Shown: positions 8,816-19,294, counted from the first letter of the stretch. The stretch: DNA of 64,000 nucleotides from Neorhizobium vignae (GCF_000732195.1 NZ_JNNU01000010.1:62001-126000), one strand, 5' to 3'. The notes: generated by a model not told the origin, from the letters alone. Made by a program: numbers and translations.

Positions 8816-8831
8816 CGGACTGAGGCAGGCC

Positions 8832-9902
<1,071 letters not shown>

Positions 9903-11651
9903 TTAGCTTCTCCTCAACATGAAGTCGCGTCCGAGATAGCGCATCCCGATGGCGACGACAGCGACAATGATGATCAACAACAGAGAGCCCAGCGAAGCGA
10001 GCTTTTCGAGCTCGCCTTCCTCGCTGAGATCGAGCAGTACGACGGAAACGACGCGCGTGGTGGGACCGACCAGGAAGATGGCGGTCGAGAGTTCCTGTGC
10101 CGCCGGCACGAAGATCAGCAGCCAGCCGCCGGCCAGCGTCCTTTTCAGGAGCGGCCCGACCACATGCCGGAGTGCCGCCACCCGTCCGCCGCCGAGGATG
10201 CGCACCGCCTCCTCCATTTCCGGATGGATGCTGCGCACGCCGGCCGAACTGGTGGTAAAGGCGATCGGCAGGAATCGGGTGATGAAGGCGAGCGCCATGA
10301 TCGTATAGGTGCCGTAGAGCGCGATCGGCGGCAGCGCATAGGCGGCATAAAAGCCGATCGCGAGCACGATGCCCGGCACGACATAGGGCGAGACCGCCAG
10401 GAAGGCGAGCAGGCCCGAAAAGGGGATCAGCTTGCGCTGGACGATATAAGCGATGAACAGCGCCAGCGTGATCGCCACCGTCGCCGCCACGATGCCGAGA
10501 CCGATACTGCCGACCAGCGCCTTTTGCGAGCTCGAATGTTCGAACAGCACGTAATAGAAGTTCCCGAGCGTCAGGTTGCTGAACGAGAAGCCCGTGGTCC
10601 ATGAGTCGGAAAAGGCGGCAAGAAGCAGGACGAACAGCGGCATCAGCACCGAAAGGGCAACGACGCAAAAGCAATAGGCAAACAGCACCCAGCGCCACCT
10701 GCCGAGTTTGACGATACGCCGCTCGCCGCCCTTGCCGCTGACCGAGACATAACCCTTGCGGCGCAGGATCAGTTTCTGCAGCCCGAGCATCGTGGCGGTG
10801 ATCAGCAGCAGCGGGATCGAATAGGCGGCCGCCACCTGGATCCGCAGCGGGAAAGAAAAGAATTCCGTGAGCTGGATCACCACGACCGGATAACGCGCCG
10901 GGATCGAGATCAAAGCCGGCACCCCGTAGAGCGCGATCGCGCCCAGGAAGGACAGAAGGGCTGCGCCGATGATCGCCGGCATGACGAGAGGGAATGTCAC
11001 CTTCATCGCCGTCTTGAACGGCCCGGCGCCGAGAATGTTGGCGGCATCCTCCATCTCGGAATTGATCATCTCGAAGGCCGAGCTCACCAGCACGAAGACG
11101 AGGAAGAAACCGCCGATCGCGGTAACCAAAACCAGGCCTCCAAAGGAGAAGATGTTGACCAGCGGCTCGGTCGACCCGGAAAGGCTGTGCCAGACCCGGT
11201 TGATCCAGCCGGTATTGGGGCCGGCGAGCAGGATCCAGCCGACGCCGGCGAGATAGGGCGGCATGATGAAGGCGCCGAACACGCTGTAGCGCACGAAATT
11301 GCGGCCCGGCATGTCGGTGCGGGTGCAGGCCCAGGCGAGCGGCACGCCGAAGGCCAGTTTCAGCACCACGACCACGGCACCCATCTTCAGCGTATTGGTG
11401 AGCGCCGTGATGTGCCGTTCCTTGCCATAGGCCTCGACATAGTTGTTCAGGGTCCAGCCACCGGTCTTGGCGTCGGTGAAGCTGGAGACGACGAGCGTCC
11501 ACATCGGCGCCACGATCAGCACGACGAGAATGCCGGCCAGGAAAAGCCAGAGCACATTGGCCGGCTGCAGCCGCTGGCGCCAGGGCACACGCACCTTCAC
11601 CGGCTGGTCTTCCGACCAGGTGGAGGCCGCGGGATGGGAAACACTCGTCAT
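9903..11651 (-). CDS. ABC transporter permease, FbpB-type double permease
   Basis: A 582-residue integral membrane protein in which two binding-protein-dependent permease domains are fused, as in FbpB/AfuB. About twelve hydrophobic segments are visible in two halves, separated near residue 320. The helix-loop segments that contact the ATPase occur once per half (region after MEDAANILGAGPFKTAMKV and region after MEEAVRILGGGRVAALRHV). I use ATG 11651; a GTG at 11672 is also possible and neither has a strong ribosome site. It lies between the binding protein and the ATPase. Confidence 0.9.
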   Translation of the reverse strand: MTSVSHPAASTWSEDQPVKVRVPWRQRLQPANVLWLFLAGILVVLIVAPMWTLVVSSFTDAKTGGWTLNNYVEAYGKERHITALTNTLKMGAVVVVLKLAFGVPLAWACTRTDMPGRNFVRYSVFGAFIMPPYLAGVGWILLAGPNTGWINRVWHSLSGSTEPLVNIFSFGGLVLVTAIGGFFLVFVLVSSAFEMINSEMEDAANILGAGPFKTAMKVTFPLVMPAIIGAALLSFLGAIALYGVPALISIPARYPVVVIQLTEFFSFPLRIQVAAAYSIPLLLITATMLGLQKLILRRKGYVSVSGKGGERRIVKLGRWRWVLFAYCFCVVALSVLMPLFVLLLAAFSDSWTTGFSFSNLTLGNFYYVLFEHSSSQKALVGSIGLGIVAATVAITLALFIAYIVQRKLIPFSGLLAFLAVSPYVVPGIVLAIGFYAAYALPPIALYGTYTIMALAFITRFLPIAFTTSSAGVRSIHPEMEEAVRILGGGRVAALRHVVGPLLKRTLAGGWLLIFVPAAQELSTAIFLVGPTTRVVSVVLLDLSEEGELEKLASLGSLLLIIIVAVVAIGMRYLGRDFMLRRS

Positions 11652-11715
11652 GATCGGCGCTCGCTTTGTCACTGGAGGCGTCGGAAACAGGTCACGCCAC
11701 CGGGCGTGGTGAGCA

Positions 11716-11737
11716 GAGGCCGGCAGATCCCGGCCTC
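11716..11737 (-). terminator. Intercistronic hairpin between binding protein and permease
   Basis: Perfect arms GAGGCCGG and CCGGCCTC with a six-base loop lie 11 bases after the binding-protein stop, and a second small stem (CACGCC/GGCGTG) follows. There is no T-run, so a 3' mRNA-stabilising or partly terminating hairpin is more likely than a full terminator. Confidence 0.45.
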
Positions 11738-11748
11738 CCGGTTACGGC

Positions 11749-12798
11749 TCAGATACCGAACGTGTCGCGGAACTTTTCCTGGACTTCGGGCAGTTTCTTG
11801 ATGCCGTCGGTCGTCGCGATCGACTTCGTCTTGTAGCTGTTGAGCGGACGCATGCCCTCTGCCAGCGGCACGCCGGCCCGAAGCGGGTAACGGTAATCCT
11901 TGGCGAAGTACTCCGCGATCTCCGGCCCGAGCAGGAAGTTCTCGAACAGTCTCGCGGCGTTGGGATGCGGTGCGTCCTTCAAGATGGCGGTTGCCGAAGG
12001 CGGCAGCAGCGCGCCGTCGGTCGGATAGACGACACCGATCGGTACCTTTTTGAGGATCGAGTCCGACAGGATCAGCGGCAGCGGCGCCAGCGCCACCTTG
12101 CGTTCGCCCGAGGCGACAAGGTTATGTCCATCGGCAACGGAGCGTCCGATCTGGGGCTTGTTTTTCTCGATATTCTTGAAGAAGTCCCAGCCGTAGAGAT
12201 CGTTCATCAGCACCGTCCATAACCCGACGCTGCCGGAGAAGCTCGGATGGCCGATGGCAACCTGGCCCTTCCACTTCGGATCGGCAAGATCGGTCCAGTT
12301 CTTCGGCGCTTCCGCCTCGGTCACCAGCCTGGTGTTGTAGGCGATGACGAGAGGCGAGACGCCCGACGTGATCCAGTAGTTGTCCTTGTCGGCGAGCGCC
12401 CGAAGTTCCGGTACCATGTCCTTGAGGTTTTCCGGTGCGAACTGGGCAAGCGCGCCCTGTTCTTTGAGCTGCAGCATCTGGCCGTCGTCATTGGTCGACA
12501 TCAGGTCGCCCTGAACGGCCTTGGCCTGAAGTTCCTGCACGAGGCGCTGGAAGATGACCTGGCCGGAGGCGCGCACGACGTTGCACTCGACGCCGGCATA
12601 TTTCTTCTTGAACAGGCCGCACATGCCGTCGGCGAACTCGGTGGTCGTCTGCGAGACGTACCAGGTGACCGAACCTTCCTTCTTGGCGGCATCGTAGAGC
12701 TGCTTTTCGCCGGCCGTCATTTCAACCGCGCCGGCAAGACCGGCCGCCAGCAAGAATGCCGGAACCAGGCCGGCCACATAGGTAATGGCATGCTTCAT
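11749..12798 (-). CDS. Periplasmic solute-binding protein, Fe(III)-transporter (AfuA/FbpA) family
   Basis: A 349-residue secreted protein with signal peptide MKHAITYVAGLVPAFLLAAG and likely cleavage after GLAGA. The body (LYDAAKKEGSVTWYVSQTT, then ISPLVIAYNT-like strand segments) is the family 1/type 2 binding-protein fold. I do not see the adjacent Tyr-Tyr pair that binds Fe(III) in FbpA, so another ligand (organic acid, phosphonate or chelate) is equally possible. GGAGGAGA precedes ATG 12798. It is the first gene of the transporter block and lies 111 bases after the GntR gene. The gene context of malonyl-CoA enzymes and a UGSC protein hints at an organic ligand. Confidence 0.88.
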   Translation of the reverse strand: MKHAITYVAGLVPAFLLAAGLAGAVEMTAGEKQLYDAAKKEGSVTWYVSQTTTEFADGMCGLFKKKYAGVECNVVRASGQVIFQRLVQELQAKAVQGDLMSTNDDGQMLQLKEQGALAQFAPENLKDMVPELRALADKDNYWITSGVSPLVIAYNTRLVTEAEAPKNWTDLADPKWKGQVAIGHPSFSGSVGLWTVLMNDLYGWDFFKNIEKNKPQIGRSVADGHNLVASGERKVALAPLPLILSDSILKKVPIGVVYPTDGALLPPSATAILKDAPHPNAARLFENFLLGPEIAEYFAKDYRYPLRAGVPLAEGMRPLNSYKTKSIATTDGIKKLPEVQEKFRDTFGI

Positions 12799-12909
12799 GA
12801 TCTCTCCTCCTTTTGATCCGGCCCATGCCGGACATAAGCTCGACCCTCCCGAGCTCAAAAATTCATGCGTTCGTTCCGCTCCACGCCATCCCGGTGGCGA
12901 TGTTCCTCA

Positions 12910-13599
12910 TCATTCGCCGGGGATCAGCTGGCGCTCCACCGGGCGCATCAGCGCCAGGAAATCGCTGAAATATTCGCCCTGGATGACCACGTGGTTGCGC
13001 ATTGCATCGCGGGCGCGGGCGTCGTCTCGGTCCCGGATCGCTGCAAGCACCTCCTCGTGCTCGGACAGCGAACTGTTGACGCGCCCGGGCACCCGCAGCT
13101 GCAGGCGCCGATAAGGCTTCAGCCGCCGTTGCAGCGCATGCGCATTTTCCGCCAGAAAGCCGTTGCCGCTCGCCTCGTAGATCAACCGGTGGAATTCCGC
13201 GTTGGCGTAATAATAATCGTCCGAATTGCCGGCCTGCTGGGCCGTAGCGCAGGCGGCTTGCGCTCCTTCAAGCAGTTTCAGCTGTTCCGGGCGGATGCGG
13301 CGGGCGGCAAGCCGGGCGCACATGGCCTCGAGCTCGCCCATCACCTCGAACATTTCGACAAGTTCGGTGATCGATAGCTGGGTGACGAAGGCGCCGCGAT
13401 TGGGCACGATCTTCACGAGGCCCATGGTGCTGAGCTGGATCAGCGCCTCGCGCACCGGCGTGCGCGACACCTGATGGCGGGCCGCAAGCCCTGCCTCGTC
13501 GAGCCGGTCGCCGGGCGAATAGAAACCGGTGACGATATCCTGCTCGATCGCATCGCGAACGCTCGGTTTGCCCTGCTTGCCTTTGAGCTGCACGTTCAT
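12910..13599 (-). CDS. GntR-family regulator with FCD domain
   Basis: A 229-residue repressor-type protein. The N-terminal winged helix (ARHQVSRTPVREALIQLSTMGLV) is followed by an all-helical FCD ligand domain, in which Asp/His metal ligands are likely (NAEFHRLIYEASGN and SEHEEVLAAIRDRD). FCD regulators usually sense carboxylic acids, often through a bound metal. ATG 13599 lies five bases after the flavoprotein stop, so it is in the same transcript. The paired GTATRCAA-type boxes upstream of matA and of the UGSC gene are its probable targets. Confidence 0.9.
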   Translation of the reverse strand: MNVQLKGKQGKPSVRDAIEQDIVTGFYSPGDRLDEAGLAARHQVSRTPVREALIQLSTMGLVKIVPNRGAFVTQLSITELVEMFEVMGELEAMCARLAARRIRPEQLKLLEGAQAACATAQQAGNSDDYYYANAEFHRLIYEASGNGFLAENAHALQRRLKPYRRLQLRVPGRVNSSLSEHEEVLAAIRDRDDARARDAMRNHVVIQGEYFSDFLALMRPVERQLIPGE

Positions 13600-13603
13600 G
13601 AGC

Positions 13604-14581
13604 CTATCCTGCCGATGCGGCCGCGGCAAAACGCGGCTCCGCCTGGTGGGTATTGCCGTCCTGTTCCGCGAGATAACGCACGGCGGAAATCGCGGCCGTC
13701 ACGCCGTCGCCGGCGGAGGCTGCCAGATGCGCGACTGAGCGAGCGCGAATGTCGCCGGCTGCAAAAATACCCGGCACAGATGTCTGCATGTCGAGATCGA
13801 CAACGATCCGGCCATCGGCCGCAAGCGTCACGGTATCGCCGAGGAAAGACGTATTGGGTTCGAGCCCGACATACACGAAGACGCCGTGGCAGGGGATTTC
13901 GCTCTCCGCGCCGATCGACAGATCGCGGACGGTTATGGCGCTGACGCCGCCTTCGCCGCTGATGGCGATGGCGATTGTATTCAGCTTGATTTCGATGTTG
14001 GAGGCTTCCCGCGCTTTCGTCTGCAGCGCGGCGGAAGCGGTGAGATGGAAACCGCGATGAATAACGGTGATGCGGGCGGCATGGGGAACGAGCGCCAAGG
14101 CCTCATCCAGTGCCGAGTCCCCGCCGCCGATGATGCACACGTCTTTGCCGCGCATCAGCGGGCCGTCGCAGGAGGCGCAGTGGGAAACGCCGCGGCCTTC
14201 GAATTCCGCTTCGCCCGGAATGCCGAGCATGCGCCTGGCGGAGCCGGCGGCGATGATCACCGCGCCCGCCGTCAGATCGAGATCGGCGCCGGCAACGCGG
14301 AAGCCGCTATCCGTCTTCGAAATGGTCTCGATCGTGTCGAGCGCGAATTCGACGCCTGCCTCGTCCGCCTGCATCTGCAGCATCGGGCCGAGTTCGAAAC
14401 CGGACATGCCCTCGGCCGGCCCCGGAAAATTGTCAATGCGATCGACATTGATCACCTGGCCGCCGGCGCCGAGCATGTCGACGATCATCGTGCGTGCGCC
14501 GTGGCGTGCGGCGGCGATGGCGGCGTTGAGCCCCGCAACGCCTGCGCCGATCACCACGATGTCGCAATCGTTCGGGCTCAT
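13604..14581 (-). CDS. Thioredoxin-reductase-like FAD/NAD(P) oxidoreductase
   Basis: A 325-residue pyridine nucleotide-disulfide oxidoreductase of the low-molecular-weight TrxB type. It has the FAD motif VIGAGVAGLNAA near the N-terminus, the redox pair C135-A-S-C138, the NAD(P) motif CIIGGGDSALDEA and the second FAD motif GIFAAGDIR. The CxxC is CASC rather than the usual CATC, which is a tolerated variation. ATG 14581 is two bases after the UGSC-protein stop, so translation is coupled. The natural reading is that it passes NAD(P)H electrons to the UGSC protein's own CSTC dithiol, which is an inference from order and chemistry. Confidence 0.88.
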   Translation of the reverse strand: MSPNDCDIVVIGAGVAGLNAAIAAARHGARTMIVDMLGAGGQVINVDRIDNFPGPAEGMSGFELGPMLQMQADEAGVEFALDTIETISKTDSGFRVAGADLDLTAGAVIIAAGSARRMLGIPGEAEFEGRGVSHCASCDGPLMRGKDVCIIGGGDSALDEALALVPHAARITVIHRGFHLTASAALQTKAREASNIEIKLNTIAIAISGEGGVSAITVRDLSIGAESEIPCHGVFVYVGLEPNTSFLGDTVTLAADGRIVVDLDMQTSVPGIFAAGDIRARSVAHLAASAGDGVTAAISAVRYLAEQDGNTHQAEPRFAAAASAG

Positions 14582-14583
14582 CG

Positions 14584-16251
14584 TCAGCGCCAATCGTCGA
14601 CGGAAACGGTCGTGCGATAATGCGCGCCGTAGATCTGCCAGTAGCCGTTGGACTCGCCGCCGACGACCACGACATTGATGTCCTGCGGGCGGAAGATGTG
14701 GACAAGTTCGTCCCTGCCCGGCTTCAGCTTGCCGGCCATCGGCTCCTCGCCGAACGTGGCGCGGGGATAGATGTAGTTCTGAACGAGCTGCAGGTCCCAG
14801 TAACGGCCGGCCGGCATCTGTGCCGTCTCATAGATGAAGTCGAGCAGGTCCTGCTTGTTCACGAAGCCGCCGCGATCGATGAACTGCCTGGCGCAGATCG
14901 GGTCGAGCACCAGGGTCGGCGCGGTGATCGCATCGGTGCCGAGCAGCATGTCGCGCACATGCTCGCGCCAGTATTCCTTGCGCAGACCGAGGCTGAAGGT
15001 CGTGGAACGGCAGCCGTGGAAGATGCTGACCGTGCTCGTCCTGGCGTCGAAACCCTTCTGCACATGCAGCGGCTCCCACGGACTGCGCTCCTCGTTTTCC
15101 GCGAAGGTGAGGTTGTTGTAGGTGTAGTTGTTGCCGAGCGACCCCATGAAGGTCTCACCCACAACAGAGCCGCCCTGCAGGTTCTGCGACAGCAGGCCGA
15201 ATGCGCGGCCGATCGTGGCATTGGCATGGCTGTAGGGGCCGAGCGCGCCGACGCCGCAGTTCATGCCGATCTCGTTGCGAACGGGTCCGTTGACGACGGC
15301 CATCGCCGCTGCCGAAGAGGAGGTCGATCCGCGGGCGGAGACCTGTGCCGCCGCCAGCGCCAGGATGACCGGGAAATATTCGGGCGACGCGCCGGCCATG
15401 ACGGCGTTCACGGCGACCTTCTCGACCGTGTATTCCCACAGGCCGCGATTGGTGGTCGGCTGCATATGGCCGACGACCTCGTCCGGCTTTCGACTTGTCC
15501 CGGCCAGCATGTCGGCGACGCGGGCATCGGTCGGCAGGATGATCGGCAGCTTGTCGGTCCAGCTGTTGCGCAGGAAAGCTGCGTGGAGATTGTCCTCCGT
15601 GTCCGGCTCGATCAGGCGCGGCGTGCTGCGCTCGAATTGTGTATCCTCGGCACCTGCCGAGAGGCCGACGGTCAGGGCCTCGATGATCTCCTTCATCACC
15701 GGCTTGCCGCTGATCGGATCGATGCCTTCCACATAGGCGCGCAGCTCTTCCGGCGTCTTGCCCATCACCGGCTGTGGCACGAAGACCAGCGGTTGCTGCG
15801 AGAGACCGCCCATCTTGGCGACGGAGCGGACTACTTTATCGAACTTTTCGGTATGGATCGCCGCGGTCGGCACCCCGTATTTGGTTTCGAGCGTGATCGC
15901 ATGGGTGGTGACGGCTGGTGCGCAGGTGCTGCAATGGCCGACGCCGATAATCGCGGCATGGCCGTTCGTCTTGATCTCTTCCCAGAGCTGCGGATCATCC
16001 TTGGAATACGTGTTCGCCATCTGGCGGATCCGTACATCGACGGAGGGCATGTTGCGTGCAAACCAGGCCTCGACCTCCTTCAGGAGCTCGACGGAATCGT
16101 CAAAGCGGCTGTCGACGAGATAGACGACCTTGCCGTCGAGGCTGGCGGGCCGGTCGGCCGGCTGCTTGCGGCTCACCTTCGGCGGATAACCCATCGGGTT
16201 GTGGACGGTGACGAGCGGCTGAACGCTCTGCGGCTTTCCCTGTTGCAACAT
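14584..16251 (-). CDS. UGSC-family protein (Cys form of a selenoprotein family), two-domain
   Basis: A 555-residue protein. The N-terminal part (residues about 38-210) matches the UGSC-type domain, named for a Sec-Gly-Ser-Cys motif. Here the equivalent is C107-S-T-C110 in GVGHCSTCAP, so Sec is replaced by Cys. The remaining 340 residues form a second domain I cannot name, rich in Gly/Asn/Ser (GMNCGVGALGPYSHANATIG) and with FHGCRST. There is no signal peptide, so it is cytosolic. GGAGG seven bases before ATG 16251 fixes the start. It precedes the TrxB-like flavoprotein in a tight pair. The substrate is unknown; a reductive step on an imported compound is plausible. Confidence 0.75.
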   Translation of the reverse strand: MLQQGKPQSVQPLVTVHNPMGYPPKVSRKQPADRPASLDGKVVYLVDSRFDDSVELLKEVEAWFARNMPSVDVRIRQMANTYSKDDPQLWEEIKTNGHAAIIGVGHCSTCAPAVTTHAITLETKYGVPTAAIHTEKFDKVVRSVAKMGGLSQQPLVFVPQPVMGKTPEELRAYVEGIDPISGKPVMKEIIEALTVGLSAGAEDTQFERSTPRLIEPDTEDNLHAAFLRNSWTDKLPIILPTDARVADMLAGTSRKPDEVVGHMQPTTNRGLWEYTVEKVAVNAVMAGASPEYFPVILALAAAQVSARGSTSSSAAAMAVVNGPVRNEIGMNCGVGALGPYSHANATIGRAFGLLSQNLQGGSVVGETFMGSLGNNYTYNNLTFAENEERSPWEPLHVQKGFDARTSTVSIFHGCRSTTFSLGLRKEYWREHVRDMLLGTDAITAPTLVLDPICARQFIDRGGFVNKQDLLDFIYETAQMPAGRYWDLQLVQNYIYPRATFGEEPMAGKLKPGRDELVHIFRPQDINVVVVGGESNGYWQIYGAHYRTTVSVDDWR

Positions 16252-16280
16252 CCCATTTCCTCCCGAAATGATCCGTGCTC

Positions 16281-16310
16281 GTATGCAATTCATAGTCCAC
16301 GCGTATACAT
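16281..16310 (-). promoter_or_regulatory. Pair of GntR-like boxes upstream of the UGSC gene
   Basis: GTATGCAA (16281-16288) and GTATACAT (16303-16310) lie 22 bp apart, centre to centre, in the 88-bp gap between matB and the UGSC gene. The same box type, with similar spacing, occurs upstream of matA. This favours a common regulator, probably the FCD-type GntR protein encoded downstream, and a second promoter for the UGSC segment. Confidence 0.5.
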
Positions 16311-16339
16311 CAGCCGTCAAGTCCTAAAATCACTGTCGC

Positions 16340-17869
16340 CTATTTTGCAGCCACTGCAGGCTCGAATGCTCCGGCAAACCGATCTCGGAGTATATTCTTC
16401 TGGACCTTGCCCATGGTGTTTCGCGGCAGTTCCGCCATGAACGCCACTTTTTTCGGGCGTTTATAGCTGGCCAGACGGCCGTCGAGCGCTTTGATGACCT
16501 CCTGCTCGGACAATTGGGCACCTGATTTCAGCACGACCGCGGCTATGATGCCCTCGCCGAAATCCGGATGGCTGACACCGAAGACGGCACTTTCGGCGAC
16601 GCCCGGCATGGCGTCGATCTCCATCTCCACCTCTTTCGGGTATACATTGTAGCCGCCGGTGATGATGAGGTCCTTGCCGCGGCCGACGATATGCAGATAA
16701 CCGTCGGTATCCACCTTGCCGAGATCGCCGGTGATGAAGAAGCCGTCCTTGCGGAATTCCGCCGCGGTCTTTTCCGGCATGCGCCAATAGCCCGAAAACA
16801 CGTTCGGGCCGCGCACCTCGATCATGCCGATCTCTTCCCTGCCAAGGGAGGCGCCTGTTTCCGGGTCGGTGATCCGCACCTCGACGCCCGGCAACGGGAA
16901 ACCGACCGTGCCGGCGACGCGCAGACCGTCATAGGGGTTCGAGGTGTTCATGTTGGTCTCGGTCATGCCGTAGCGCTCGAGAATGGCGTGACCGGTGCGC
17001 GCCTGCCATTCCGCGTGGGTCTCGGCCAGAAGCGGCGCCGAGCCGGAGACGAAGAGGCGCATATGCGCGGTGCTCTCCTTGTTCAGTACGGGATGCTGTA
17101 GCAGGCGTGTGTAGAAGGTCGGCACGCCCATCAGCACCGTCGCCTTCGGCATCGCCTCCATGATCTTGTTCGGGTCGAATTTCGGCTGGAAAATCATCGA
17201 GGCGCGCGCGGCGAGCACGACATTGGTGGCGACAAAAAGCCCGTGCGTGTGGAAGATTGGCAGCGCGTGGATCAGCACGTCCTTGTCCGTGAACCGCCAG
17301 CTGTCCACCAGCGACGTCGCGTTCGACAGGAGATTGTCGTGGCTGAGCATGGCCCCCTTGGAGCGCCCCGTCGTGCCGGACGTGTAGAGGATCGCGGCAA
17401 TATCCGCGCCTCCCCGCGCCGAGGTTTCGGCAATCGGCTTGGCAATGCCGGCCGCGTCCGTCAAAGTTCCCTTCCCCGCGGGATCGAGGGTCAGGATCTT
17501 TGCACCGGCCGCCTTGGCGATCGGCTGCAGAGCCTCGAGCTTTAAAGGATCGCACACAAAGATCGCGGGCTCGGCGTCGGTCAGGAAATATTCGATTTCC
17601 GCCGGTGTATAGGCGATGTTGAGCGGCAGGTAGATGCCGCCTGCCCTGACCGTCGCCAGGTACAGCGCCAGTGCCGCCACCGACTTTTCGGCCTGCACCG
17701 CAACCCGGTCGCCAGGCTGCAGGCCGGCCTCGAGAAGCGCTCCGGCCAGCCGCGCGCATTGGTCCGTGAAGGCGCGGTAGCTCATCGCGCCGGCCGTTTC
17801 GTCCGTCAGGAGCAGCCGATCCTCCCGGTCCAACCCGCCGAGCAGCGCCTCATAGAGATTACCAGCCAT
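16340..17869 (-). CDS. matB: Malonyl-CoA synthetase (MatB-type AMP-forming ligase)
   Basis: A 509-residue acyl-adenylate-forming ligase. The ATP motif YTSGTTGRSKG, ERYGMTETNMN, GFFITGDLGK and the C-terminal Lys motif (LPRNTMGKVQK) are present, so the enzyme looks active. Family resemblance and coupling to malonyl-CoA decarboxylase indicate malonate + CoA + ATP to malonyl-CoA. The ATG at 17869 overlaps the matA stop by one base, so the two are translated together. In rhizobia matAB normally accompany a malonate carrier (matC); none is next to them here, and the UGSC gene takes that place. Confidence 0.9.
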   Translation of the reverse strand: MAGNLYEALLGGLDREDRLLLTDETAGAMSYRAFTDQCARLAGALLEAGLQPGDRVAVQAEKSVAALALYLATVRAGGIYLPLNIAYTPAEIEYFLTDAEPAIFVCDPLKLEALQPIAKAAGAKILTLDPAGKGTLTDAAGIAKPIAETSARGGADIAAILYTSGTTGRSKGAMLSHDNLLSNATSLVDSWRFTDKDVLIHALPIFHTHGLFVATNVVLAARASMIFQPKFDPNKIMEAMPKATVLMGVPTFYTRLLQHPVLNKESTAHMRLFVSGSAPLLAETHAEWQARTGHAILERYGMTETNMNTSNPYDGLRVAGTVGFPLPGVEVRITDPETGASLGREEIGMIEVRGPNVFSGYWRMPEKTAAEFRKDGFFITGDLGKVDTDGYLHIVGRGKDLIITGGYNVYPKEVEMEIDAMPGVAESAVFGVSHPDFGEGIIAAVVLKSGAQLSEQEVIKALDGRLASYKRPKKVAFMAELPRNTMGKVQKNILRDRFAGAFEPAVAAK

Positions 17870-19242
17870 CAAAACACCTCCTGGGAAACCGGTTGGGCCA
17901 GCTTGCGCAGCGCCGGCATGGCTGCGATATGGCCGTTCTCGGCGTAAGCCTCGTGATTTTTCTCGATTTCGCCGAGCCGGTAGCGATAGTTGACCATCAG
18001 GCCGTAGGACTGGCGCATCCCCTTCGGCGATCGGTCGCCGAGAAAATTGAGCCGCTCGGCCTGCGCGCCGTTGCCGAGATGGAACCGCGCCACCGGGTCC
18101 ACCGGCCGGCCATTGCCGCGCCGGACGTTCAACAGGTAATGCGCGCCGAGCGGCAGCATGGCGCGCTGGATCTGGTCGAGTTCGTGTTCGCCGGCAGAGG
18201 CCCAATCACCTTCAAGCCTGGCGATAAGCCGCTGCTTTTCCTGGCTGATTTCCTCGCTGTCGGTCACGCGGCTTTCGCCGCGTAACCAGGCACCAAAGCC
18301 CGGGATGGGGGATAAAGTCACGAAATTTTCGAGCCGCGGAAGGTCGCGCTTCAGATCGTTCACCACCTGTTTGATGAGGAAGTTGCCGAGCGAAATGCCG
18401 GCAAGGCCGCGCTGGCAGTTGGAAATCGAATAGAAGACGGCCGTCGTCGCCTGTTGCACGTCCAGCGGCTGGCGATCGCGGGCGAGAAGCGCATCGACCG
18501 AGGCCGGCAGATGGTCGGTCAGCGCCACCTCGACGAAGATCAGCGGCTCGTCTTCAAGCTGGGGATGGAAGAAGCCGAAGCAACGGCGGTCGGCCGGCGC
18601 CAATCGCCGGCGCAGGTCATCCCAGCCGTCGATATCGTGCACGGCTTCATAGCGGATCAGCGCCTCCAGAATATTGGCGGGCGTGGTCCAGTCGATCGAT
18701 CGCAACATCAGGAAGCCCCGGTTGAACCATGAGGAGAAGAGATGGCAGAAGTCGAGGTCGACCGGCTGCAGCGCCGGTTCCTTGGACAGCATGTCCATCA
18801 GGTGTTCGCGCATCTCGACCAGCGTCGCCGTGCCGCGCTTGGCGAAATTGATGCGGCGGAAAAGCTCCTGCCGGCGCGGCTCGGCCGCCTCGTGCAGCCT
18901 GGCAATGTTCTCCGCACTGGGGTCGCCACGATAGGCTTCGGCCGCCGCATCCAGGGCCTTGCGGTCGGGGCCGAACCGATCCAGCAGCGCGCGCATGAAG
19001 ATGTCGCGGTCCGGGACGCGTGCCTGGCGATAGGCTTCAAGGAAGGCTTCGGCGAGAATGGCGCCGGAGACTTCGCCGCGGCGTGACAGGATCATCTCGG
19101 CAAGACCGGTGAGATCGCGGTTCTGCACGGGCGGCGATGACAGGCCGAACAAGGCCCGGCCGCGGCCCGACAAGGACTGGATCAGTTCGCCGATAAACGG
19201 TGGAGCGTCCCACCAGCCAAAAACTGGATCCCTGCTGCTCAT
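17869..19242 (-). CDS. matA: Malonyl-CoA decarboxylase
   Basis: A 457-residue cytosolic enzyme converting malonyl-CoA to acetyl-CoA and CO2. The helical N-terminal domain and the GNAT-like C-terminal domain (from about residue 190, with SISNCQRGLAGISLGNFLIKQVV and FVTLSPIPGF) match the MCD family over full length. AGGAGA lies six bases before ATG 19242. Together with matB it forms a malonate to acetyl-CoA route, which may detoxify malonate (a succinate dehydrogenase inhibitor) or use it as carbon. Upstream there is a pair of GntR-like boxes. Confidence 0.93.
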   Translation of the reverse strand: MSSRDPVFGWWDAPPFIGELIQSLSGRGRALFGLSSPPVQNRDLTGLAEMILSRRGEVSGAILAEAFLEAYRQARVPDRDIFMRALLDRFGPDRKALDAAAEAYRGDPSAENIARLHEAAEPRRQELFRRINFAKRGTATLVEMREHLMDMLSKEPALQPVDLDFCHLFSSWFNRGFLMLRSIDWTTPANILEALIRYEAVHDIDGWDDLRRRLAPADRRCFGFFHPQLEDEPLIFVEVALTDHLPASVDALLARDRQPLDVQQATTAVFYSISNCQRGLAGISLGNFLIKQVVNDLKRDLPRLENFVTLSPIPGFGAWLRGESRVTDSEEISQEKQRLIARLEGDWASAGEHELDQIQRAMLPLGAHYLLNVRRGNGRPVDPVARFHLGNGAQAERLNFLGDRSPKGMRQSYGLMVNYRYRLGEIEKNHEAYAENGHIAAMPALRKLAQPVSQEVF

Positions 19243-19263
19243 CTCTTTTCTCCTGCCCGTTCA

Positions 19264-19294
19264 TTGCATACAGCAGATAGAGGATCGTATGCAA
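19264..19294 (-). promoter_or_regulatory. Pair of GntR-like boxes upstream of matA
   Basis: TTGCATAC (19264-19271) and its exact inverse GTATGCAA (19287-19294) lie 23 bp apart, centre to centre, just upstream of the matA ribosome site. Perfect 8-bp inversion and the match to the pair in front of the UGSC gene support an operator for a GntR-family repressor. Confidence 0.6.

Noticed and set aside
11749-12798. Firm assignment of the binding protein as a ferric iron receptor
   Set aside because: The family fits, but the paired tyrosines used for Fe(III) were not seen and the neighbourhood is metabolic, so the ligand is left open.
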